64,000 nucleotides of DNA from Vibrio sp. HA2012 (GCF_002812955.1 NZ_PFXK01000002.1:434001-498000); one strand, 5' to 3'; shown: positions 44,218 through 54,287, counted from the stretch's first letter. Notes: generated by a model not told the origin, from the letters alone. Translations and numbers: made by a program.

Positions 44218-46215
44218 CTAAAACTCAGCTTTTAGACGAACAATCACACTCGGCTCGATATAAGTCGGAATGGTGAAAGATTCTGATGTGTTCGCATATT
44301 CAAGATGACGGCCATAGAGAAGATTATTCCCGGTAAGGCTAAAAGAGTAAGCCGGAGTGATCTGCCAATTCCAGCTCAGATCCAATGAAGTAAAATCATC
44401 CGTACTGTATGCCTCACCATCTTCGGCTCGAAATACAGCATACAACGCATGCTGTGCATTAACCTGTACACTACTTTTCATGAAAATTTGCTTCATTTCA
44501 CTGCTGAATCCAACCGCAGAAGCCGTGCCCGAAGCCAAAGAATAATCATATGAGGTATAACTGTAACCAAACTCAGTTTTAATGTTATCGGCCATCTGCC
44601 AGCCAACAACCAACTCTCCACCATAACTCTCCAGTTCCGCACTATAACCCAACTGATAAATGATTTTCATTGTACTGAGATCTGCAAGGCTTCCTTCCTG
44701 AGCAACACTTGTCGCTAGAACATTATCAGCTTTAGTATGAAACAGAGACAGATCAACATTCCAGTCCTGATGAAGGTAACGGTAGCCCAGCTCTTCGGAA
44801 ACAGAATGCTCGGCTTCGGCATCCGTCGTTCCCCGGATTTCAGCATTGATCCATTGTGCATTAAGTAACGGATTACCCGTATCACCAAGATCCCCAACCT
44901 GAGCACCAAGGCTGTCCACTCCCAGATCATATTCCAGCAGACAAGGAATACGCACACTCTGACTTACCGATGCCCACACAATATGCCGGGGTGCGGGAGT
45001 CCAGACCAGACGAGCCATCGGCTGATGTTCCCAGCCGGTATAGGTGTTATGCTCTGATTTATTACCCACAATCAATGTCAGTTCATCCGGAATAGCATCA
45101 AACTGAGCCTGCATAAATGCACCGTACAGGGTAAATTCATCTTCATCATTCAGACTGTATGAATAGGCCACTTCTTCAGAAGAGAGATCATTATACCGAT
45201 AATTAACCCCCCAATCGAACTGCCAGCCATCCAGCAGAGTATTCATCTGATAATCGATGTCATAAAAATTAAAATTATCCTGATAATAAACCTGGTGACC
45301 TTGCTGCATTGCCCAGGATGACTGCAGGGTCTGATTGATATTATCTGACAAACGCTGTTCGTAGCGCACCATCAGTTGTGCATGCATGCGCCGGTTAATA
45401 TCATCCACATCTAGCCGGGAATTATCTGAATCAGATAGCCGGACACCCTGCCCGACCGCAATATCGCTGTATTGCCCCTGGATCAGCAAAGAAGACGCAT
45501 CATCCGTACTCAGATCCAAGCGGCCGCCGACACTCTTTTTCCTGCGGGTGTCCGTCGGAGTAATTCGAGTTCCCTGCTCAGAAGCATCCGCCTGCTCAGA
45601 ACTTCCGTATAACCGAAATGTACTTCTTCCTCCCAGCTCACTGCCAATACGAAAATCTATACTGTGGTCAGTATCGCTGCCGGTCCTAGCCTGAAGCAGC
45701 ATACCTCGGGTATCATCGGAGTGTTTGGTAATGATGTTAATCACGCCATTAGTGGCATTACTTCCCCACAGCAGTCCACCCTGTCCCCGTATCAATTCAA
45801 TCCGTTCAATGTCATAGACCGGAATATCCAAAGCCTCCCAGTAAACACCCGCGAAACTTGGATTATAAATACTCTGACCATCAATCATAACCAGTGTCTT
45901 GCTGGAATAGCGGCCGGCAGGAGCCCGGGTTGTAATGGCATACTGATTAGCATCAATGCGCCGTACCTGAATACCGGGCACAAGAGATAAAGCCTGTGGT
46001 ACTGAAGTTACCCCTGACTGGACAAGCTCCTGGTGGGTAAGAACATAAAGAGATGCTGCGGTTTTTGATGCGTCCTGAACCCGCTTCATTGCAGAGGTCG
46101 TCTGAACATCAGTTGCCATCAGTTTATCCAGATCGAGTCCCGGAAGATCTGAATCAGCAAGAGCCACAGGAGAAATTAAAGTAATAATAAGTATTCCATA
46201 CTGCCTGTTTAACAA
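44218..46215 (-). CDS. TonB-dependent outer-membrane receptor
   Basis: 665 residues. Signal peptide to about residue 20 (PVALA). Plug domain about 35-165: VTSVPQALSLVPGIQVRRID, IDGQSIYNPSFAGVYWEALDIPVYDIERIELIRGQGGLLWGSNA, VINIITK. The rest is a 22-strand barrel ending with an aromatic-poor LKAEF. It is of the CirA/BtuB-like group; the ligand is unknown. Linked to yfiR-like and GGDEF-EAL genes, it may sense or take up the signal ligand. No convincing Fur box was seen upstream. Confidence 0.88.
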   Translation of the reverse strand: MLNRQYGILIITLISPVALADSDLPGLDLDKLMATDVQTTSAMKRVQDASKTAASLYVLTHQELVQSGVTSVPQALSLVPGIQVRRIDANQYAITTRAPAGRYSSKTLVMIDGQSIYNPSFAGVYWEALDIPVYDIERIELIRGQGGLLWGSNATNGVINIITKHSDDTRGMLLQARTGSDTDHSIDFRIGSELGGRSTFRLYGSSEQADASEQGTRITPTDTRRKKSVGGRLDLSTDDASSLLIQGQYSDIAVGQGVRLSDSDNSRLDVDDINRRMHAQLMVRYEQRLSDNINQTLQSSWAMQQGHQVYYQDNFNFYDIDYQMNTLLDGWQFDWGVNYRYNDLSSEEVAYSYSLNDEDEFTLYGAFMQAQFDAIPDELTLIVGNKSEHNTYTGWEHQPMARLVWTPAPRHIVWASVSQSVRIPCLLEYDLGVDSLGAQVGDLGDTGNPLLNAQWINAEIRGTTDAEAEHSVSEELGYRYLHQDWNVDLSLFHTKADNVLATSVAQEGSLADLSTMKIIYQLGYSAELESYGGELVVGWQMADNIKTEFGYSYTSYDYSLASGTASAVGFSSEMKQIFMKSSVQVNAQHALYAVFRAEDGEAYSTDDFTSLDLSWNWQITPAYSFSLTGNNLLYGRHLEYANTSESFTIPTYIEPSVIVRLKAEF

Positions 46216-46605
46216 CGTCTTCTCCTGATCATTCTTGCTTTATTCAAACCACGTCACCCTTTTTGACGCACAACTCAAGCACATAAGGTGGCATTTGAAT
46301 TTCACCTTATGTTAAAAAATTCTAATGATGGGATATTCGCCGCCCGGACGAAAAATGAAAACTGTTATATGTATATGATGTATTTATCTGCCTACTGCGC
46401 ATAATTTACAGATACATATTTACAACCTTTTATTCACACCTAGCCAATAAGATATTGAACTTATTCATCATTATTTTATGTTCAGTACATAGCAACATAT
46501 CGTACTGAAGCTGAACATTTTAATGGACGCAGAGAAAATAATAAATGATTAATAACCAGCTTTTACCGCTTATTTACTGATTAACAAATCATCTATTTTC
46601 TCAGT
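46216..46605. other. Intergenic region upstream of the TonB receptor
   Basis: 390 bp, AT-rich, without a supported gene; a 31-codon frame at 46309 lacks a ribosome site. A 9-bp inverted repeat ACATAAGGT ... ACCTTATGT lies at 46281-46312 with a 14-base loop, about 65 bp upstream of the receptor start, and could be an operator for the receptor operon. The promoter of that operon should lie here. Confidence 0.4.
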
Positions 46606-47493
46606 TCAAAAATGTAACCGCTTCCTATATTCTCTGGGAGAACAGCCATAATACTTTCTGAATCGGTGCGTAAAGTTATACGGGTCTTTATAACCGAGAC
46701 GAGTAGCGACCATACTGATACTCCAGTCCTGATATCGCAAAAGATCAACCGCCTTTTCCATTCTCAGAGCGATCAGCCTCGCTCTAGGGGAACAGCCAAA
46801 CAGTGTTTTCGATATCCGGTTCAATTGTTCTTCACTTAAAAAACATTGCTCTGCCATTATTTTTACTGTCCACGGAAGATGAAGCTGCGATTCGACTTCA
46901 TTGAATAAGGTCTGAACACGTATTGTTGAATTCAGTGGCTGAGCTTCCATCCCGGTCAACAGTCTCAACAACTCACTGATCAGTAACTTCCGGTACCCCG
47001 GCCTTCCGTTAATTTCACTGTAAAGCAATACCATCAGAGACCAAACCTGTTCACACTGAAAAAACGGTATAACCACCTGCCCCATCCCCGCTATTTCATG
47101 CCATTTTTCTGCCGGCGGCAACAGCATCCAAACCATTTTCCATTCCACTGACGGATCTTTTATCTCAAAACGAAAACAACTCTCAGCCGGAAGTATGGTC
47201 AGGGAGTTAGGCGTAATGGTAGTCTGTCCAAAAGGGGTGGTTAACAAGCCTTCACCTTCCACAGTAAACAGCAGCGAATGCACATCAACCCCGTTCCGTT
47301 CTACCCGGTATCCTTTCGACAGTTCAGATAAGCCGGCAACACTAAACCCGTCACCCTCCAGCTCAGGAATATCAGATAACGTGAGAAAACGTTCTTTGCA
47401 GGTATCTGACAGATAAACATGGTCCCGCCATTCTTTAGGTGGCTCAAAACCATCAATGACAGATTTGCACATGTTTTCGCTTTTTTTGAACAT
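46606..47493 (-). CDS. AraC-family transcriptional regulator
   Basis: 295 residues. The C-terminal two-HTH AraC domain (about 195-292) is clear: MAEQCFLSEEQLNRISKTLFGCSPRARLIALRMEKAVDLL, then MVATRLGYKDPYNFTHRFRKYYGCSPREYRKRL. The N-terminal part looks like a cupin-type ligand-binding domain (VHSLLFTVEGEGLLTTPFG). It is divergent from the MATE transporter gene with only 53 bp between the starts, so it probably controls that gene. Confidence 0.9.
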   Translation of the reverse strand: MFKKSENMCKSVIDGFEPPKEWRDHVYLSDTCKERFLTLSDIPELEGDGFSVAGLSELSKGYRVERNGVDVHSLLFTVEGEGLLTTPFGQTTITPNSLTILPAESCFRFEIKDPSVEWKMVWMLLPPAEKWHEIAGMGQVVIPFFQCEQVWSLMVLLYSEINGRPGYRKLLISELLRLLTGMEAQPLNSTIRVQTLFNEVESQLHLPWTVKIMAEQCFLSEEQLNRISKTLFGCSPRARLIALRMEKAVDLLRYQDWSISMVATRLGYKDPYNFTHRFRKYYGCSPREYRKRLHF

Positions 47494-47546
47494 TTCCTTA
47501 TCCGTATTTCGATATTATATTTGCCGCATATTCATGAGGAATCATT

Positions 47547-48917
47547 ATGACATCCAACTTTGCGACAAAAACAGCGCCAACTCATTTATTGTCAAGTGTT
47601 GCCAGACTTGCCTTCCCTGTTGCACTGCAGAGTGCACTGGTTGCAATTCTGGCTCTGGCTGATGTATTGATGGTCAGTGACTTTGGTAAAGAAGCAACTG
47701 CCGCTGTGGGAATCGCCTCAAAATGGCACTTTGTTGCCATCATGATTATGGCAGGACTGACCACCTCCAGTGGAGTACTTGTGTCACAATATTGGGGAAA
47801 GGAAGACAAAGAATCGGCTAAAACTGTTTCTGTACAGGCTATGAAGCTGGGAATACTGCTGATGCTTCCGGTTACACTACTTATTACTCTGTTTTCTGAC
47901 ACCATTATGTTACTGCAGACTAATGACTACAGTGTTATTACACTTGGATCACAGTACCTGTGGTTTAGCTTTCCGGTACTGATCCTCACTCACCTGGTGA
48001 TTGTGACCGAATCCAGTTTGCGTTCCAGTAATGATGCCGTATTACCCCTGCTTGTCGGTACACTGACTATTTTTATTAATATCGCCCTGAATTTCTGGTT
48101 GATAAGAGGCGGGCTCGGTATTGAAGCAATGGGGGTTGCCGGTGCCGCTCTGGCAACCACAATCTCACGAACAGTTCAGGTTATTATTCTGTACCGGATA
48201 CTCAAATACCGAAACCACTGGCTGGTTATTACCCGGACACTGGATGATGGTAAAAAATTGTGGAAATCGTTTTCCTCACTGGCTTTGACCAATGCCGCCA
48301 ATTCACTGCTATGGGCAATTGGTACACTCACTTATCAGATGATCTTCGGTCATCTGGGTACCACCGAACTTGCCGTCTTCAGTATGCTTGGTCCATTTGA
48401 ATCTCTCTGTTATTCCTCTTTTCTCGGTATTTCCGTGGCTTGCTCCGTACTTCTGGGACAATCGCTCGGACGCAGTGAATTTGCTCAGGCACAGAGCATG
48501 ACCAAAGTATTCCTGAAATCCGTTTTCACGTTTGGACTGATACTCGGCGGAGTATTGTTACTGGGCAGGGAATTATTACTGGAATGGCTGAATCTGACTA
48601 ACCCGGAACTGTACCCTATGGCGCTTCCCGCGATTTCAGTACTCTGTTGCGGGATCTGGCTACGAATGCTCAATATGATCATCATTAACGGTATTCTGCG
48701 TTCAGGAGGAGAAAACCTGTTCTGTATCAGAATGGATTTTATTGCGATGTGGATGGTCGGGATCCCGCTGGTAGCGTATGGGGCATTTATCGGCCAATGG
48801 GGGTTTAATTGGGTATACGCACTGATGCTCTCAGAAGAGATCGTCAAATTCTCACTCTGTTTCCATCGTTATCTGCAGCATAAATGGGTAAATAACCTGA
48901 CATTACAGCACAGCTAA
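47547..48917 (+). CDS. MATE-family multidrug efflux transporter
   Basis: 456 residues, 12 predicted membrane helices in two halves. Family marks: LARLAFPVALQSALVAILALADVLMVSDFGKEATAAVGIAS (TM1 with Asp), GLTTSSGVLVSQYWGKEDKESA and the repeat in the second half GTTELAVFSMLGPFESLCYSSFLGISVACSVLLGQSLG. NorM/DinF-like Na+- or H+-driven export of cationic drugs is the family role. The substrate is not predicted. The divergent AraC gene is the likely regulator. Confidence 0.9.
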   Translation: MTSNFATKTAPTHLLSSVARLAFPVALQSALVAILALADVLMVSDFGKEATAAVGIASKWHFVAIMIMAGLTTSSGVLVSQYWGKEDKESAKTVSVQAMKLGILLMLPVTLLITLFSDTIMLLQTNDYSVITLGSQYLWFSFPVLILTHLVIVTESSLRSSNDAVLPLLVGTLTIFINIALNFWLIRGGLGIEAMGVAGAALATTISRTVQVIILYRILKYRNHWLVITRTLDDGKKLWKSFSSLALTNAANSLLWAIGTLTYQMIFGHLGTTELAVFSMLGPFESLCYSSFLGISVACSVLLGQSLGRSEFAQAQSMTKVFLKSVFTFGLILGGVLLLGRELLLEWLNLTNPELYPMALPAISVLCCGIWLRMLNMIIINGILRSGGENLFCIRMDFIAMWMVGIPLVAYGAFIGQWGFNWVYALMLSEEIVKFSLCFHRYLQHKWVNNLTLQHS

Positions 48918-48950
48918 GTTCTACCGTTTCATCCGGACAGGAAGAAACGG

Positions 48951-49349
48951 TTATTTCTTATCACTCTGATGTTCATACATGCGCCGGTAACGGTTAGACA
49001 TATTTGGCTTAGGCTTTTCCGGAACGCTCTGCCGGGCATGAAGCAGATGACGAACCGCCAGAATCGGATGCGGCAGCAACATCTTAGGTCCGGAATAACG
49101 CATAACCATGCGCATTTTCTCTTTCTGCTCAGGCTTGTAGCAATGAATCGGACACCGATTACAGGCTGGTTTTTCCTCACCATAGGGACAACGGTCAAGT
49201 TTTGTGACAGCGTAACTCAATAGATTGTCACATTCCGGACATAACTGCCTGGCGGAATTATGAGTATCCTTGCAATATATCTGCACCATGGCTTTGAGTG
49301 TTTTATATTCAATCGCCAGTTTTCCTGTCAGGAGCTTGCTATCATTCAT
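48951..49349 (-). CDS. ygbA: YgbA-family (nitrous oxide-stimulated promoter) protein
   Basis: 132 residues. Seven Cys in a characteristic array: QIYCKDTHNSARQLCPECDNLLSYA, LDRCPYGEEKPACNRCPIHCYKP, then MRMVMRYSGPKMLLPHPILAVRHLL. This matches the YgbA family, whose enteric member is de-repressed by nitric oxide through NsrR and helps recovery from nitrosative stress. The Cys cluster suggests a metal or Fe-S site. No clear NsrR operator was seen in the 95-bp divergent region with sdaA. Confidence 0.85.
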   Translation of the reverse strand: MNDSKLLTGKLAIEYKTLKAMVQIYCKDTHNSARQLCPECDNLLSYAVTKLDRCPYGEEKPACNRCPIHCYKPEQKEKMRMVMRYSGPKMLLPHPILAVRHLLHARQSVPEKPKPNMSNRYRRMYEHQSDKK

Positions 49350-49444
49350 CTGTATCTACTTCTGCATTCTGGTGTAAAATCTGATTTTAATTCTATCAGA
49401 AAAGAAAGTATCTATTTTGAGCCATGCCATAATGAGTAAACCTG

Positions 49445-50815
49445 ATGTTATCTATTTTCGATATCTATAAAATAGGAGTTGGCCCTTCCAGCTCCCATAC
49501 CAATGGCCCTATGATTGCCGGCTTCGAGTTCGGAAAAAAATTATCACCACAGATAGCCAGAGTCGTCCGTATTCAGGTAGATCTGTTCGGTTCTCTGTCT
49601 CTGACCGGGAAAGGACACCATACTGATAAAGCGGTTATGATGGGGTTACAGGGAAACCGTCCGGACACAATCGACATCCCCGCAGCCACTGAACTCATGA
49701 TAAGCAATCTCGACAAGCATCAGTTGCTGTTGCAGGGAATGCATGCCATTACATTTAATCCTCATTCTGACATACTGTTCCATAATGATAACCTGCCCCT
49801 GCACGAAAATGGCATGGCAATATCCGCCTATGATGTAAACGGTGTTCAGCTCGACCGGCAGGTATACTATTCCATCGGTGGCGGCTTTATTGCAACAGAG
49901 GCTGAGCTGGAACAGGGATATTCTGACCATGATACTGCCGTAGAGTTTCCGTTTTATTCAGCAGATGAGCTTCTTCGGCAAGCAGAAAAAAACGGATTCT
50001 GTCTGGGCGGGCTGATCATGCGCAATGAACTCGCTTTCAGAACCAATGACGAAATTAATCAAATGGTTAATCGTATCTGGGAGGTTATGTCAGCTTGCGT
50101 CACTAACGGACTAAACACCGAAGGAATTCTTGAAGGCGGGCTGAATGTTACCCGCAGGGCTTCCGCCTTGCTAAAAAAACTGGAAGCAAACCGTGCACTG
50201 ACCACTGACCCGATGGAGATCATGGACTGGATCAATGCTTACGCTTTTGCGGCCAGTGAAGAAAATGCTTCCGGTGGTCAGGTTGTCACTTCCCCGACAA
50301 ACGGGGCTTCTGGTGTTATTCCGGCTGTTCTTATGTATTACAACCAGTTTATTCGCTCTCTGGACACTAAACAATTGCGGGATTTCTTTGCGGTTTCCGG
50401 TGCAATAGGTATGTTGTACAAAATGAATGCCTCTATTTCAGGAGCCGAAGTCGGCTGTCAGGGGGAAATCGGTGTTTCTTCATCCATGGCCGCAGCAGGG
50501 CTCACTGCACTACGAGGCGGAAGTAATGAACAGATCTGTATCGCGGCTGAAATTGCGATGGAACATTCACTTGGTATGACCTGTGATCCTATCGGTGGTC
50601 TGGTTCAGGTTCCCTGTATTGAACGCAATGCCATGGGAGCCATCAAAGCTATTAATGCTTCACGTATGGCACTAAAAAGAACCAGTAAATGTTTAATTTC
50701 TCTGGATAAAGTAATAGACACCATGTATCAGACAGGGAAGGATATGAATAAAAAATACCGGGAAACCTCACTGGGCGGTCTCGCTATTATTCATCTTGCA
50801 CCGCCGTGTGAGTGA
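49445..50815 (+). CDS. sdaA: L-serine ammonia-lyase (L-serine dehydratase)
   Basis: 456 residues, the single-chain type. The N-terminal beta domain begins MLSIFDIYKIGVGPSSSHTNGPM, and the C-terminal alpha domain has the Cys residues for the [4Fe-4S] cluster (EVGCQGEIGVSSSMAAAGL, LGMTCDPIGGLVQVPCIERN). The enzyme converts L-serine to pyruvate and ammonia in the cytoplasm and is oxygen sensitive. sdaA and sdaB cannot be told apart here. No serine transporter (sdaC) is adjacent. Confidence 0.95.
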   Translation: MLSIFDIYKIGVGPSSSHTNGPMIAGFEFGKKLSPQIARVVRIQVDLFGSLSLTGKGHHTDKAVMMGLQGNRPDTIDIPAATELMISNLDKHQLLLQGMHAITFNPHSDILFHNDNLPLHENGMAISAYDVNGVQLDRQVYYSIGGGFIATEAELEQGYSDHDTAVEFPFYSADELLRQAEKNGFCLGGLIMRNELAFRTNDEINQMVNRIWEVMSACVTNGLNTEGILEGGLNVTRRASALLKKLEANRALTTDPMEIMDWINAYAFAASEENASGGQVVTSPTNGASGVIPAVLMYYNQFIRSLDTKQLRDFFAVSGAIGMLYKMNASISGAEVGCQGEIGVSSSMAAAGLTALRGGSNEQICIAAEIAMEHSLGMTCDPIGGLVQVPCIERNAMGAIKAINASRMALKRTSKCLISLDKVIDTMYQTGKDMNKKYRETSLGGLAIIHLAPPCE

Positions 50816-50905
50816 CCTGACCCGGTTAACTGTTCGTGTTTTTTACTCAATAGCAAATCTGGACTACTCTAAAGAGTGGGCATACAGCCATTTTAAGATG
50901 TAATA

Positions 50906-52639
50906 ATGAAAATGACTCATCAATCCTCAGAATATAGCGTTGGTATGGCGAATACCACGCAGAATACCCGTCAGAAGCCTTCCGTGAATAAACCTTGGTT
51001 GAAGAGTTTTCCTGCTGATGTACCGGCCACAATCAATGCCGATAAGTATCAGAGCATCAATGAAATGTTCCGGGATTCTTTCACTAAAAATGCTGAAAAA
51101 GCCGCATTTGTCAATATGGGGCATACACTCTCTTTTCGTGATCTGGACGAGAAAAGCACAGCCTTTGCAGCCTACCTGCAACAGCAACTGCATATGAAAA
51201 AAGGCGACCGGATTGCACTGATGATGCCGAACCTTCTGCAGTACCCCATTAGCATACTTGGGGCATTAAAGGCTGGCCTGGTTGTTGTCAACGTCAATCC
51301 GCTCTATACACCAAGAGAGTTATGCCATCAGCTCCGGGATTCCGGAGCCACCGCTATTGTCGCAGTGACTAATTTTGGTAACAACCTGCAACAAGTAGTC
51401 GCAAAAACCAGCATAAAACATATCATTCTGACTCGTATTGGTGATGAACTGGCACCACATAAGCGTACACTGGTTAACTTTGTGGTTAAGTATGTGAAGA
51501 AAATGGTACCCAAGTATAACCTTCCAGGTGCTATCTCTCTGAAACGGGCTCTGACTCAGGGCAAAAACCTGCCTTATAACGAGCCCGACATTAAACCGGA
51601 TGATCTGGCTTACCTGCAATATACTGGCGGAACAACCGGTCAGGCTAAGGGTGCCATGCTGACACACAGGAATATTATTGCCAACGTCCTGCAGGTTTAC
51701 GCACATTTTGCACCAAGAACCTTACTGGTCAATGAGCATGCCGTAACCCCGTTGCCGCTTTATCATATATTTGCTAATTCCGTCAGCATGATGCTGATCA
51801 TGTATTTTGGCGGAACCAACCTGCTGATCACCAATCCCCGGGATCTGGACAGTTTTGTCAGTGATCTGCGCAAGTATCCGTTTACGATGATTTTCGGACT
51901 GAATACACTGTTTAATGCTTTGAATAATCACGCTGGCTTTCGTTCGCTTGATTTCAGCCAGGCAAATTTCACCATTGCCGGAGGTATGGCAACACAGAAA
52001 CATGTCGCAGAAGAATGGCAACGTATCACCGGAATGCCAATTATTGAAGGGTATGGTTTAACCGAATGTTCACCGGTTGTGGCCGGCGGTACTCACACAC
52101 AGCAATCTTTTATTCATTCTGTCGGTGTTCCGATGCCAAGTACAGATATCCGGATTGTGGATGACGATAACCGCGAATTAGATATCGGCGGGGTCGGTGA
52201 GTTACAAATCCGTGGTCCACAAATCATGAAGGGGTACTGGAAGCAGGAGCTGGAAACCAAAGCAGTGATGCATGACGGTGGCTGGATCAGCTCCGGAGAT
52301 ATCGGAAGAATGGACGATAACGGTTTTTTCTATATTGAAGATCGTAAAAAAGATATGATTCTGGTCTCCGGATTCAATGTCTTTCCGACAGAAATTGAAG
52401 AAGTTGCCACCCTTCACCCTAAAATAACTGAAGCGGCCGCTATTGGTATTCCGGACGAAATCTCCGGAGAAAAAGTAAAGCTGATCGTGGTAACCAGCGC
52501 CCCTGTTTCCGCAGACGGAATCAGGAAACATTGTCGTAAACACCTGACCGGTTACAAGGTTCCTAAGTTGATTGAATTCAGGGATGAACTGCCGAAAACC
52601 AATGTCGGAAAAATCCTTCGCCGGGAATTAAGAGATTAG
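50906..52639 (+). CDS. fadD: Long-chain fatty acid--CoA ligase FadD
   Basis: 577 residues, with about 26 more at the N-terminus than E. coli FadD; an ATG at 50945 would shorten it by 13. AMP-forming enzyme that activates fatty acids as acyl-CoA at the inner membrane. Seen: YTGGTTGQAKGAMLTHRN (P-loop), EGYGLTECSPV, GDIGRMDDNGFFYIEDRKKDMILVSGFNVFP (linker and FACS motif) and TNVGKILRRELRD (catalytic Lys). Identity to E. coli FadD is high throughout. An imperfect FadR-like sequence occurs at about 50857-50873, too weak to call. Confidence 0.96.
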   Translation: MKMTHQSSEYSVGMANTTQNTRQKPSVNKPWLKSFPADVPATINADKYQSINEMFRDSFTKNAEKAAFVNMGHTLSFRDLDEKSTAFAAYLQQQLHMKKGDRIALMMPNLLQYPISILGALKAGLVVVNVNPLYTPRELCHQLRDSGATAIVAVTNFGNNLQQVVAKTSIKHIILTRIGDELAPHKRTLVNFVVKYVKKMVPKYNLPGAISLKRALTQGKNLPYNEPDIKPDDLAYLQYTGGTTGQAKGAMLTHRNIIANVLQVYAHFAPRTLLVNEHAVTPLPLYHIFANSVSMMLIMYFGGTNLLITNPRDLDSFVSDLRKYPFTMIFGLNTLFNALNNHAGFRSLDFSQANFTIAGGMATQKHVAEEWQRITGMPIIEGYGLTECSPVVAGGTHTQQSFIHSVGVPMPSTDIRIVDDDNRELDIGGVGELQIRGPQIMKGYWKQELETKAVMHDGGWISSGDIGRMDDNGFFYIEDRKKDMILVSGFNVFPTEIEEVATLHPKITEAAAIGIPDEISGEKVKLIVVTSAPVSADGIRKHCRKHLTGYKVPKLIEFRDELPKTNVGKILRRELRD

Positions 52640-52655
52640 AATGCCTGCCTGAAAT

Positions 52656-54047
52656 CTAAAAACTTACCGGCAGATAATCCGTCGCCATCTCAACTTCTGG
52701 CTGTGATGTGTTATGGAAGTGTCGGTAAGTATGGCTGATAAGATACGTTTCAATCCTCAGTAACGAGTCCGTAGTCGTGTCCTGGCACTGGGTAAAAGCC
52801 GCTGTATACGCTTCCCGCATTTCTCTCTCCAACTGAAAATACCCGGTCAGAAACAAATAATGCTGTAAAGAATCCATATTCATCTGTTCCACTTCCGGAC
52901 ATAGCTGCCGGAGTTTAGATATCACAGCATCCTGTTCTCCAGAAAGTGATTTTCCATGGATTCTCAGCAGGTTAAGTTGAAGCATATCTTTTTTACACAA
53001 TACGGCTCCTCCTTTCCAGCGCCGTATTTCCAGCTCAAATTTCTTGAGATACATATAACTGAGTTTTTGATTATTCTGCGCAACATACAATAACCCTCGC
53101 AGATAGCGAAAATATACAGGAGGGCAGTCACGAAAAGTATTTTTTACCGCACGATAACAAAGCTGATAAACTTCCTGAGATTTTTCATAATCTTCCTGAA
53201 TCAGATATAAGGCTGCGAGTAGTCCCTGACGGGCATAATTATCCGGAACTAAACGACAGGCATTGCGCATAATATCAACCGCCTGATTTACCCTTCCCTG
53301 ATTCAGTTCCAACTTGGTTTCAATGTCCAGAGCGGTCAGACTATAACGTTCACACCTTAACCTATAGTCCTGAAGCGCTTTCCTTGCTTCTGTATTCTGA
53401 CCATTTTCTATCAGGGCGTTAGCAAGCCGCAGGTATACCCAATCTTCATCTGAAGACTCATCCAGATGCTTAAGTAAGGAACGATAAAAACGAACCGCCA
53501 CATCGTACCGGTTAGCTTTCTCAAACAGTCTCCCTCTCAGTTTCTGGATGGAATAAAAGTGATCAGGATGGCTGATTTCAAGCTCGTTGCAGACCGATAA
53601 CTGAGATAAACCACTACTGTCATCCGACAAGTAAAAGGACTTAAGCACATACTTGTTCCGATAAAGAGTATATATTTTCTGCCGGATTTCTGTTGCAGAC
53701 CACGAGGCAGAAACGATACCGTCAATACCAGAATCAATCGCTTTACGAATGATATCTGCCTGATCTGAAGCCGCCCATATAATAAAAACGGCGTCCTTTC
53801 TTAACCGAGAATGATGAGTAAGTTCGTCAAAAAGTAGCCAGACATTGTCGTTATTATCCATTTTTTCACTGGCAATAATAATGTCGTAGGATGTTCCACT
53901 CGCCCTTTGTAAGGCAATCTTTGCATTATTAGCATTATGTATTCTGGCCTCGTTGGCTTCCATACTCCTCAATATCAGACGAGCATTTTTCGCCATCGAA
54001 AACGAATCACTGACAATTAAGACATTGGCATTTTTTAGTTTAATCAC
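52656..54047 (-). CDS. TPR protein with degenerate receiver domain
   Basis: 463 residues. Residues 5 to about 125 have a CheY-like fold (NVLIVSDSFSMAKNARLILRSM, YDIIIASEKM, FIIWAASD, GIDGIVSASW), but the phosphoacceptor Asp is Ser60, the conserved Thr is replaced by Trp and the Lys by Ala/Ser. It therefore cannot take a phosphate in the normal way. Residues about 165-440 are helical tetratricopeptide-like repeats (LRLANALIENGQNTEARKALQDY; LLAALYLIQEDYEKSQEVYQL). It probably acts as a binding scaffold. It is convergent with fadD; no partner kinase is near. Confidence 0.78.
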   Translation of the reverse strand: MIKLKNANVLIVSDSFSMAKNARLILRSMEANEARIHNANNAKIALQRASGTSYDIIIASEKMDNNDNVWLLFDELTHHSRLRKDAVFIIWAASDQADIIRKAIDSGIDGIVSASWSATEIRQKIYTLYRNKYVLKSFYLSDDSSGLSQLSVCNELEISHPDHFYSIQKLRGRLFEKANRYDVAVRFYRSLLKHLDESSDEDWVYLRLANALIENGQNTEARKALQDYRLRCERYSLTALDIETKLELNQGRVNQAVDIMRNACRLVPDNYARQGLLAALYLIQEDYEKSQEVYQLCYRAVKNTFRDCPPVYFRYLRGLLYVAQNNQKLSYMYLKKFELEIRRWKGGAVLCKKDMLQLNLLRIHGKSLSGEQDAVISKLRQLCPEVEQMNMDSLQHYLFLTGYFQLEREMREAYTAAFTQCQDTTTDSLLRIETYLISHTYRHFHNTSQPEVEMATDYLPVSF

Positions 54048-54210
54048 TTGTTTTGACCAATATGAATAAGCTTACTGACTTCAACTTATGTTGATATCAA
54101 CCCGGCGAGGACTTTTAGCCAATCGATTTTATCATCAAAAGGTAAGAATTGAGTGTTATTCATACTGAACCCGTAAAAACTGGAGTAAACATCACATAAT
54201 TACGGAACTA

Positions 54211-54242
54211 AAACAAAAATAGCAGGCATTCGACCCGCTATT
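54211..54242 (-). terminator. Terminator after the beta-hydroxyacid dehydrogenase gene
   Basis: On the minus strand AATAGCGGGTCGAATGCCTGCTATT followed by TTTGTTT, a 6-bp outer stem with inner GG/CC pairing and a U-rich tail, about 45 bases after the stop at 54288. Confidence 0.65.
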
Positions 54243-54287
54243 CTCTTCTCGTTCACAACAAAAACAGGTTATTATTCAAGACACGCT

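Noticed and set aside
46309..46404. 31-codon frame in the region upstream of the TonB receptor
   Set aside because: No ribosome site, no hydrophobic or conserved pattern; start lies inside an inverted repeat.
50857..50873. FadR box upstream of fadD
   Set aside because: Only the CTGG core and a few flanking bases fit; mismatch is too large to call a site.
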